Origin: Verrucomicrobiia bacterium
Lineage (GTDB): Bacteria; Verrucomicrobiota; Verrucomicrobiia; Limisphaerales; DTLC01
DNA: 11,686 nt
Assembly: GCA_025061935.1 (NCBI GenBank)
Contig: JANWZY010000073.1
Span: 1 to 11,686 of the forward strand
Reading direction: 5' to 3'
Shown: in pieces, positions 1 through 6,700 of the stretch
Position numbering within the stretch: position 1 is the first letter of the stretch
Layout: each line of letters opens with the position of its first letter
Position numbers and translations under genes: made by a program
The notes under the pieces: model-generated
Told to the model about the DNA's origin: nothing
Databases searched by the model: none
Seen by the model: only the letters and a program-made list of their open reading frames with translations

Positions 1-31
1 CGTGCTCCGGACTTTTTCGCGGTTCCAAGGT

Positions 32-1333
32 TCAGTACGAGAAATTCGCCCACGGATTGGCGTTGGTAACGGTGGCGCCGCCGGTGACGTTGAGTATCTG
101 GCCGACGACGTTACCCGGAGCGTTGGTGTAATTGCCAAAGGTGTTGCCTATGGCAGTGTTGCGAAATACAAAATTGCCCGTGCCCTCCACCACGATGCCG
201 ACGCGGTTGCTGCACACGTTGTTGGCTTCAATGCGGTTGCCCCCGCCACGGACGCGAATGCCGGGAACATGGTTGCCTTCGTCGCCGTGCTCGAAACAGG
301 TGTTGTCCAACACGAGACAGGCAGACTGAACCTCGATGCCGCCCGGGCCGGCGTTTTGGCGGACCACGCAGTTGCGGATGGTGCAATTGTCCTGCGCCAC
401 TACGCCGCCGTTGCCGTTATTCTTGAGCGAGCAATCCTTAACCACGGTGGACAGCCCGGCCCATACACCCGGCCCGCCATTGGCTGTGGCCGTGCAGTTG
501 ACAACCGACGAGCCGTCACCGACCCAAAACCCTGCGCCCCAGTTGTCGCGGCTGGTGCACCCGGTGAGCACGCTTACCCCGGCCGGAGTGAATCCGTTGC
601 CGGCGTTGTTCATGGCCAGGCAGTCGCGCATCGTCACGCCGTTGGGCGAGAAAAAGCCGTCCCCATCGGTCTCCGCAGCCAGGCAGCCGGTAACCACACT
701 GTGGTAATCCACTGCAATGCCGCGCCCGCGGTTTTTGATCGCCGTGCAATTCCTGACAACGCTGCGCTGGCCCGAAGCGAGACCCCAACTGCCATTGTCC
801 AATACGCGCAGGTCCTCAAACACGGCGCCGTCGCTTCCCTCGGCATCCACGCCCCTGCTGCCCCAGCGGCGAATGACGCCGTTGCGCACGCACAGGCCCG
901 TGGCGCCAGACGCGACCTGAATCCCGTGCACAGAGCCCGGCACGCCTATCAATGCGAACCCGTTCAGGTCCAGCGTCACGTTGCTAGCGGTGATGGTGAT
1001 GCCACTAGCGCCGCTCACTCCGATCAGGTTGGTAGTGAGGTAATACGACCCGGCATTGGTGATGGCGCACGGCAGCGCCGACACCGGCGTGCGCGGCTCG
1101 ACCTGCGCGAGCGTCTTCATCGTTGGCGCCGGGGCGCCCGGCGGCGTGAGGCTGCCCTGACCAAACAAGGCCAAAGGCTGAAAGATAAAGGCTGAAACCA
1201 GCGCCAGCGCAAGGTGGGCAACCCTGGTAGGGCGCGTCGCTCCGTGCGCGCCGGTCGAAGCTCGACTCCCCACCAGCGGCGCGCAGGTGACTGCGCGCCC
1301 TACCGTTGTGTTTTGCTGAAGTGTCAGTTTCAT
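32..1333 (-). CDS. Secreted right-handed beta-helix protein with 21-residue cysteine ladder
   Basis: Predicted exported, non-enzymatic beta-helix protein of 433 aa; role unknown. I chose the ATG at 1331-1333 because AAAGGA lies 8 nt upstream; the in-frame ATG at 1385-1387 has no ribosome binding site and adds a charged, spacer-like 18-aa leader. The signal peptide has an unusually long n-region (residues 10-36 come from a palindromic repeat), then a hydrophobic core and GQGSLTPPG. Next comes the family module TMKTLAQVEPRTP, GSYYLTTNL and VTLDLNGF (about residues 71-126). Residues 190-345 form about seven rungs of exactly 21 residues, each with Cys at the same position (196, 217, 238, 259, 280, 301, 322), in a pattern like VV.NC.A..N.G.G. 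The end, NPWANFSY, resembles the usual end of this family. It follows the DUF4412-like gene by 57 nt, so they may share a transcript. Family assignment is firm; substrate and location (periplasm, surface or medium) are unknown. Confidence 0.88.
   Translation of the reverse strand: MKLTLQQNTTVGRAVTCAPLVGSRASTGAHGATRPTRVAHLALALVSAFIFQPLALFGQGSLTPPGAPAPTMKTLAQVEPRTPVSALPCAITNAGSYYLTTNLIGVSGASGITITASNVTLDLNGFALIGVPGSVHGIQVASGATGLCVRNGVIRRWGSRGVDAEGSDGAVFEDLRVLDNGSWGLASGQRSVVRNCTAIKNRGRGIAVDYHSVVTGCLAAETDGDGFFSPNGVTMRDCLAMNNAGNGFTPAGVSVLTGCTSRDNWGAGFWVGDGSSVVNCTATANGGPGVWAGLSTVVKDCSLKNNGNGGVVAQDNCTIRNCVVRQNAGPGGIEVQSACLVLDNTCFEHGDEGNHVPGIRVRGGGNRIEANNVCSNRVGIVVEGTGNFVFRNTAIGNTFGNYTNAPGNVVGQILNVTGGATVTNANPWANFSY
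1226..1304. repeat. 79-bp palindromic element with nested inverted repeats, inside a coding sequence
   Basis: The element begins GGTAGGGCGCG (1226-1236) and ends with its exact reverse complement CGCGCCCTACC (1294-1304), an 11-bp terminal inverted repeat. A second, inner pair (TGCGCGCCG and CGGCGCGCA) is nested inside. It lies wholly in the signal-peptide region of the first beta-helix gene and encodes about 27 residues there. From memory, GTAGGGCGCG-type palindromes are common dispersed repeats in Verrucomicrobiota; copy number in this genome is unknown. No transposase or clear target duplication is visible, so a REP/MITE-like non-autonomous element is the most I would claim. Confidence 0.75.
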
Positions 1334-1390
1334 TTTCCTGGTCCTTTCTTCTTCTGTTTTCTTCATTCTACATTCTGGCGTCTTCATTTT
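1334..1390 (-). other. Short A-rich spacer and leader before the first beta-helix gene
   Basis: This 57-nt gap between the DUF4412-like stop codon (1391-1393) and the chosen start at 1333 is purine-rich on the minus strand, with repeated AGAATG/AGAA units. It can be read in frame as an 18-aa leader, but it resembles the low-complexity spacer DNA elsewhere in the window. It contains the ribosome binding site at 1342-1347. No terminator hairpin is seen, which fits read-through from the upstream gene. Confidence 0.5.
1342..1347 (-). promoter_or_regulatory. Ribosome binding site that decides the start of the first beta-helix gene
   Basis: The minus strand reads AAAGGA here, 8 nt before the ATG at 1331-1333. 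The upstream in-frame ATG at 1385-1387 has only an A-rich run before it. The 1842-aa gene has an equivalent site at the same 8-nt spacing. Confidence 0.6.
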
Positions 1391-2359
1391 TTAAAACTGC
1401 AGCGGCTCGATTTCACGGTAGTCTTTGGGAGGCCGGAACAGTTCGCCCTCGGGATCAACAACCGTTTCCACTTCGATGCCTCTGACCTCGAAGCGCAGCC
1501 GTTCCGGGCCGTTCTCGAACTTCAAGACAGCAAGTAACGGGAAGAGTTTCTTTGCCCGGAGCAATGCGCCCCATTGTTCCTCGAGCATCCGCGGGCCAAA
1601 ACGCGGCGGCTGATTGGCCAGCCAGGGCCGAAACGGCAACAGCTTGTCCGTGGCCCAGATCTCCATCACCTCGCCGCCATGTCTAATTTCAAACTTTTCG
1701 CAGGCGTAGCCCAGCAGATTGGTTTTCTGACCGGTGGCGTTGAGTTCGAGCTTCTCCATCATTTCCATTGGCATCATCGGCATCATGGGCATGGGGGGCG
1801 CGGGCGTCCCGCCTCCCGCGTTCGGCGTCGCGCCGAACGGAACGGGCTGAGGACCAACACCCGCCGGCAATTGCGGCATCTGAGGTAATGCGGGCATGGA
1901 CGGCGCGCCCGGGAGATTGGTTGGACCGATGGTGACTGGTATAGCGGGAGGCATCATGCCTACCGTAGTGTCGGGTATCGTGCCCGGCTTATTCTGAACG
2001 CCGCGGCCTGTGGCCTGCGGGAATCTGCGCTCCGATTCGGGCGGCAGGATGCCGCCCTCACCGGCAGGCGGGACGCCCGCCGCTACGCTTCTCAGCCGCA
2101 CAAAGCTGCGGTTGTGCGGAAACACGAGCGTGATTTCGCCCGTGCCTAATGCAATGAGGTTTATAGCGTGCGGCCAGTTCGTTTCGCCGCGCTCGATGCG
2201 AAGACAGTCAGTGCCGACGGTATAAAGCCACGTCTGCGTCTCGTCGCCGCGCGTGACGGCAGCCCTGATGCGCCCCTCGAAGGCCGAAGCCGAGGGCAGG
2301 ATGCCCGAGGCTGCAAGCAGCGCGAGGGCGGCGGTTTTCGTGATTCCCCCAGATTTCAT
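1391..2359 (-). CDS. Secreted DUF4412-like protein with Pro/Met-rich linker
   Basis: A 322-aa exported protein of unknown function. The signal peptide ends near ASA-FEG (residues 25-29). Residues 27-90 (EGRIRAAV, YTVGTDCLRIE, ITLVFPHNRSFVRL) and 206-245 (NATGQKTNLLGYACEKFEI, then EIWATDKLLPF) match the two halves of a DUF4412-type fold as I know it: short strands, a modified-lipoprotein-like layout and a characteristic EIW(A/V)T segment. Between them, residues 91-201 form a long, low-complexity linker: a GVPPAG/GGILPP stretch that coincides with tandem DNA hairpins, then a Pro/Gly tract ending in a Met/Pro run (residues 189-201). The C-terminal part (246-322) is well ordered and charged. No strong ribosome binding site is seen before the ATG. 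Flanked closely on both sides by beta-helix genes in the same direction, it could be an accessory of that group, but this is inference. The domain call is by motif only. Confidence 0.8.
   Translation of the reverse strand: MKSGGITKTAALALLAASGILPSASAFEGRIRAAVTRGDETQTWLYTVGTDCLRIERGETNWPHAINLIALGTGEITLVFPHNRSFVRLRSVAAGVPPAGEGGILPPESERRFPQATGRGVQNKPGTIPDTTVGMMPPAIPVTIGPTNLPGAPSMPALPQMPQLPAGVGPQPVPFGATPNAGGGTPAPPMPMMPMMPMEMMEKLELNATGQKTNLLGYACEKFEIRHGGEVMEIWATDKLLPFRPWLANQPPRFGPRMLEEQWGALLRAKKLFPLLAVLKFENGPERLRFEVRGIEVETVVDPEGELFRPPKDYREIEPLQF
1757..1795 (-). repeat. Met/Pro low-complexity tract with short tandem repeats
   Basis: This codes residues 189-201 of the DUF4412-like protein, PMPMMPMMPMEMM. 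The DNA is built from near-repeats of a 9-bp unit (GGCATCATC/G on the plus strand), so it could expand or shrink by replication slippage in steps that keep the frame. Confidence 0.55.
2039..2081. repeat. Two tandem GC hairpins embedded in the DUF4412-like gene
   Basis: The first hairpin has an 8-bp perfect stem (GGGCGGCA 2039-2046 with TGCCGCCC 2050-2057) and a 3-nt loop. The second has a 6-bp stem (GGCGGG 2067-2072 with CCCGCC 2076-2081), also with a 3-nt loop. They lie in the linker between the two conserved halves of the protein and encode a Gly/Pro-rich stretch (about residues 93-107). This is consistent with a dispersed intergenic-type palindrome that was captured in frame. Confidence 0.6.
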
Positions 2360-2418
2360 CCCGTTCTGGATTTTTTAATTTGTTTCTGATTTCGTGCTTC
2401 GGATTAAGAATTTTCCGG
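2360..2418. repeat. CGAAA-rich intergenic repeat, copy 1
   Basis: This 59-nt spacer between the stop of the 360-aa gene and the start of the DUF4412-like gene contains, on the plus strand, AATTTGTTTCTGATTTCG followed by TGCTTCGGA. The same words occur in the 3502-3777 spacer. It is AT-richer than the neighbouring coding DNA. No clear promoter or terminator is visible. Confidence 0.55.
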
Positions 2419-3501
2419 TCATGGCATGTCGTATTTGTGCGTGATGTTCGTTGTGCCACACCAGACACGGCACGAGTTCGCAATGTAAGCCTGAATTCCC
2501 GGCCCCGTGCTGCTGCAGCCGAAACACGCTATGGCTATCGCCTCGGCGTACACACCCGCGCCACTGCTGCTGTAACCAACGCAGTTCTGAGCACAGGTGG
2601 CGTGGACTCCATAGCTGGTCCGGCTGTAACCGTAGCAGTTCACGGCCATCTGAGCGCATAGCCCTTGGGCACTGTCGCCGTAGCCGGAGCAGTTCTGCGC
2701 CGTGCGCGCAAACAACCCCTGGCTCTGACTTGAGCCGTAACAATTAAGCGCCGCTCCGGCAGAGAGGCCGACGCCGTACTTGCTATAGCCTGCAGAGTTA
2801 ATGGCCGTGCTCGCATCAATTCCAGAACCGGACGAAACAGATTCGCCGGTGCAGTTCAAAATTTGAGAGCCAGAAATGGCTGTCTGACCGCAAGCTACAG
2901 CACGCGAATCCTTGACCGTGCTTGCCACAATGCCATAGCCACCGACAGATTGAACCACGCACGACTCGACGTAGCTGTTAACGCCAACATTAATGGCATC
3001 GGCCATACAACCTGAAACATGCACGCCACTCACAGTTACATTGCTCGGCCACAGACCAAGGAACGCAATGCCGTATTGGAACCCTGGTCCCGAATAAATG
3101 CTGCCACTGTTTGTCACACCGCCCGAGACGAACCCGTTCATGACTTTCAGATTACACACACCGCCCAGAACGCGAACGGCGAAGCCTGTCGGACTGGCGG
3201 CGGTCGAAGAAATCGTGAATCCGTTCAGGTCAAGTGTCACATTGTTGGTGCCGATCACGATTGCGTCGCCGGTGCTGACGGTCAGGTTGGTCGCCAGGTA
3301 ATACGAGCCCGGATTGGTGATCGTAATCGGCGCGCCCGATATCGGCGTGCGCGGCTCGACCTGCGCGAGCGTCTTCATCGTTGGCGCTGGCGGCCCGGGC
3401 GGGGTCAAGCTGCCCTGACCAAACAAGGCCGAATGCTGAATGCCCAACGCCAAAAACAGCGCAGCGGCTACTCCCATGAGCGGAATTTGTTTTGTTTTCA
3501 T
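2419..3501 (-). CDS. Secreted beta-helix protein with ~18-residue cysteine ladder (paralogue of 9387-10517)
   Basis: A 360-aa exported protein of unknown role. MKTKQIPLMG followed by a hydrophobic stretch to ALFG (residues 1-28) is a signal peptide. Residues 29-100 are the shared module (GQGSLTPPG, TMKTLAQVEPRTPIS, GSYYLATNL, VTLDLNGFTISST). A short non-repetitive beta-helix section follows, and then from about residue 210 to the end come 17-19 residue rungs of the type A.NCYG.S..G.GV.A. Cysteines at 254, 271, 289, 307, 326 and 344 sit at the same place in each rung; Ser236 occupies that place in the preceding rung and Cys217 in the one before. The protein ends ITHKYDMP. Full-length similarity to the 376-aa protein is clear by eye, so they are paralogues; the DNA for the N-terminal module is closest to that of the first beta-helix gene. 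No strong ribosome binding site; the first Met is chosen because it supplies the basic n-region. The function and location are unknown. Confidence 0.87.
   Translation of the reverse strand: MKTKQIPLMGVAAALFLALGIQHSALFGQGSLTPPGPPAPTMKTLAQVEPRTPISGAPITITNPGSYYLATNLTVSTGDAIVIGTNNVTLDLNGFTISSTAASPTGFAVRVLGGVCNLKVMNGFVSGGVTNSGSIYSGPGFQYGIAFLGLWPSNVTVSGVHVSGCMADAINVGVNSYVESCVVQSVGGYGIVASTVKDSRAVACGQTAISGSQILNCTGESVSSGSGIDASTAINSAGYSKYGVGLSAGAALNCYGSSQSQGLFARTAQNCSGYGDSAQGLCAQMAVNCYGYSRTSYGVHATCAQNCVGYSSSGAGVYAEAIAIACFGCSSTGPGIQAYIANSCRVWCGTTNITHKYDMP
2470..2853 (-). repeat. Intragenic cysteine-ladder repeats (360-aa protein)
   Basis: This codes residues 217-344, seven or so rungs of about 18 residues (near 54 bp each), with cysteine spacings 17, 18, 18, 19 and 18 from Cys254 onward. 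The repeats are diverged at DNA level and are better seen in the protein. Confidence 0.75.
3343..3430. repeat. 88-bp DNA segment nearly identical to 1085-1172
   Basis: It codes the GQGSLTPPG...TMKTLAQVE module. Aligned by hand without gaps to 1085-1172, the first 45 bases are identical and about 80 of 88 match overall. The third paralogue (10390-10470) is clearly more different. This suggests a recent duplication or gene conversion between the two genes. Confidence 0.65.
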
Positions 3502-3777
3502 GGCGTTTCAGTTTTGTGCTTTGGATTTGTTTCGGGTCTCGTGTTTCGGATTCGGATTTGTCATTGTCGGCCTTCCGTTTCACTCAACAAGCTGCTGCAC
3601 CAGCCGTCCGATCCCGGCAAATCCCACCAGCAACGGGCTGGTAACCCGAACCGCTTGTGAGAAAGCGGCGGGGAGCTGCCGCACTCCAAAGCGCGATCGC
3701 GCAGGCCGATGTTTGTTTTGGTTTTTTTGTGCTTTGAATTTGTTTCGGATTTCGAGTTTCGTGCTTCGAATATTTTG
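3502..3777. repeat. Repeat-rich intergenic region: direct repeats around a hairpin element
   Basis: No gene is supported in this 276-bp spacer. A 24-bp word (TTTTGTGCTTTG... on the plus strand) occurs at 3512-3535 and at 3725-3748 with one mismatch. Each copy continues into CGAAA-rich DNA and ends near TTGTCA. Between them lies a GC-rich section with several hairpins: CCAGC/GCTGG (3627-3641), CCGCTT/AAGCGG (3651-3668), GCGGC/GCCGC (3665-3682), and the 12-bp perfect palindrome GCGCGATCGCGC (3691-3702). The GAAAGCGGCGG...GCCGCACTCC wording resembles, from memory, a dispersed Verrucomicrobiota repeat. It follows the stop of the 1842-aa gene and precedes the 360-aa gene, so it could affect termination, mRNA stability or expression of the downstream gene. 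No T-run follows the hairpins, so I do not call a terminator. Confidence 0.65.
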
Positions 3778-6700
3778 TCACTGTTTGTGCAAGCGATAGA
3801 ACTTGTTGCCGACCGGTGCCGGCTCGATGTACTGCAGGTTTGTGCCGTTGGTCTGGTACGGCGGCGGGATGACCGGCCAGGCCGCAGACACGCGCGGCAG
3901 CGCGTTGGTGGCCTGCAACACCCAACCTTCAGCGCCTGCGAGCGGCCAGGACACAATCACGTTTGTAACACTGCGCCTGATGGAAAGGCTCGGCGCGGGC
4001 GCGCTTACCGGCCTGCGCCAGACGAACACGTCCGTCGCGTTATTGGCATCGTTTGTCACCAGGTTGGAAGCCCAGCTTTCAAATGCAACGACGCTGGCAT
4101 CTGCGCTGAGCGCCGCGGGTCCTGAATAGCTGTTGCCGCCGCCTGTGTTCTGCGCGTTCCGGCTCAACGGCGTGATGATGTGCGTCTGCATGTCGTACAG
4201 GAACACATCGCCATTTACGAATTCACCGGGCACCAGGTCGGTTGCGCTGCTCAGGAAAACGACGTATCGGCCGTCCGCACTGATTTGTGGGCTGTCGGAC
4301 CCGCCGCTTGCTGAGCCTGTGCCGGCGCAATTCCGGCTGATCAACCGGGTGGTGCCGCTGACCAGGTCGCGCACGAAGACATCGGATGTATCACCATTGA
4401 AATCATTGGTGACGAGGTTGTTGGCCTCGCTTGCAAACACGACGTACCTGCCATCGGCGCTGATGCTCGAGCCGTAGGACGAAAAGTTGCCGCCCTGCGC
4501 GCCGATGTGGTCCACGCTGACCAGGCGCGTCACCCCTGCTACAAGATCGCGCACGTACACATTCCCCTCACCTGTCGTGGTGTTGGTCACCAGGTTTGAT
4601 GCTTCGCTTCCGAACACGACATACCTGCCATCGGGGGTAATGGCCGGGTCGTATGACTCGCCGTTCGCGCTGGCCGTGCCGGCGGCATTGACGCTGACCA
4701 GGCGCGTGACACCCGTCAACGTATCGCGCACGAACACGTCGGCTCTGCCGTTGAAATCGTTCGTCACCAGGTCGCTGGCACGGCTCACGAACACGACGTA
4801 CCGGCCGTCTGCGCTAACGCTTGGCATGAACGAGTAATCGTTGCCGGCTTTGCTGCCGCTGGCATTCACACTTATGAGCAGGTTCGTGCCGGCAACCAGG
4901 TCGCGCAGGAACACATCAACGGTCCAGTTTTCATCTGCCACGCCGGTCAGGTCTGAAGCGTAACTTGTGAACACGGCGAACCTGCCATCGGCGCTGAGCT
5001 TGCCTTCAGAAGAATAACTGTTGCCCGACGCTGTCCCGGAAGCATTACAGCTTACCAGCTTAGTAGTGCCGGTGATGCGATCGCGCACGAAGATGTCCGG
5101 GCCCTCATTGAAATCGTTTGTGACGATGTCCGAAGCGAAGCTGCAGAACAGCACATAGCGGCCGTCTGCGCTAAGGGCCGGCGCGTATGAGTAGTTGTTG
5201 CCGGGGCCGGTGCCGGCTGCGTTCACACTGATGAGCGTGGTGAGGCCCGTGGTCAGGTCGCGAACGAACACATCCGGCTGGTTGTTCGCGTCACCGGGCA
5301 CCAGGTCGCTTGCGCCGCTTGCAAACGCGACGAACCGGCCATTGGCACTGACCGCGGCGCTCGATGAAGAGCTGTTGCCCGTGACCGGCGGCTGATTGGT
5401 GGACACTGACACAGCCGCCAGTGTGCCCGAGGGCGCCGGCAGGTCGTTGTCGGCAATCCACAACGTGACATTGGTGTTGCCGAAGAGCACCGCGCCGCCG
5501 GTCGGATTGGCAAGCACCAACTGCACCGATTCGTTGCACTCGGGCGCTGCGTCTTCGAGAATGTTCACCTGGAACGTGGCCTCGGTTTGGCCGTTGGTGA
5601 ACAGCAGCACGCCGTTGGTCGGCGAGTAATCGAGGCCCGATGAGGCCGACCCGGGCATGGTGAAGAAATTCACCTGCACAGTACCCACTGCACCGCCCGA
5701 ACGCTGAACGGTCGCAGTGACCAAGCCCGCGCCCTCGCGCACTATCATCTGGCCGGCGAACTGGAGCACACCGGGCCCGGCTGTAATCGTGACATCGTTC
5801 CCCTTCGAATCATTCTCGCTGCTGGTGTCGTAACCGGAGAAATCCGCTTCCGAATAAACGAAACCGGTGCCGACATCCCACGCAAAGGCCTGGACAACGA
5901 GCGTGGCTGTCCCGCCGACAGGGATGGTCCCGGCCCGCCAGTAGCATTGCCCCCAACGCAGTTGAACCGTGCCCTGGGACGGCGTGGCCGCAACAGGTGC
6001 CAATAGATAGCCCGGCGACACACTGACAAATGCATCGCTAACTGTCTCCGGGCCGGCGTTGCTGACCGTGATGAAGCAGGTCACCGTGCCGCCAGCTTGC
6101 AGATTTGTGGGGGCGATCTGCTGGAAAATCATCAGGTCGGCAACCGCAGTATAAACCATCGTACCGCCGTCGGTCATGTTGTTGTACGGCTCGTAATCGT
6201 GCTGGGGACACCAAACCTCGGCGGTGTCCTCGAATCGGCCGGCGTAAGCCGGGCGCACCTGGACTTCGAGCGTGGCCCTGCCGCGCGCGTTCAGGCTGCC
6301 GACGTTCCACCGGAGCAAACCGTCGCTGAATGCCCAGGTGCCCTGGGAAGCGATTGCATTGGTGACAGTTGCGCCGGCGCTCAGCAGGTTGGTAACGACC
6401 ACGCCTGCGGCATTGGCCGGGCCTTGGTTGGTGACCACCAGCGTGTAGCTGAACCCGGATTGCAGACTTGCGGGACCGTCCGGCCCGACCTGCCAGATGG
6501 CGAGGTCGGTCGAGTCGGGTCTCAACACAGGAATGGCGGCGCTGAATTCGGAGGTGTTATCCGCCGGGTCGGTGGCCGTGGCCGTGATCCGCCAGCCGAC
6601 GGTCGCAGCGGGCAACACTACCATGAAGTTCTTCTGGTACGACATTTCACCCATCTGCAAGTTTGCGGAGCCGAGATAGGTCTGGCCTTCGCCGTAACCG

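Noticed and set aside
2..1195. Long plus-strand open frame (397 codons) opposite the first beta-helix gene
   Set aside because: It is antisense to a clear beta-helix protein with a signal peptide and periodic rungs; its translation is Ala/Arg/His-rich with no domain and it runs off the window start.
1334..1387. 18-aa N-terminal extension of the first beta-helix protein
   Set aside because: No ribosome binding site before the upstream ATG, charged low-complexity residues before a signal peptide, and a good AAAGGA site for the downstream ATG.
3019..3660. Plus-strand open frame of 213 codons
   Set aside because: It overlaps the 360-aa gene antisense and runs into the spacer repeats; no domain and no credible start context.
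3665..3682. GCGGC/GCCGC hairpin as intrinsic terminator of the 1842-aa gene
   Set aside because: It is over 90 bp past the stop codon, the stem is short and no T-run follows on the minus strand; it fits the dispersed repeat better.
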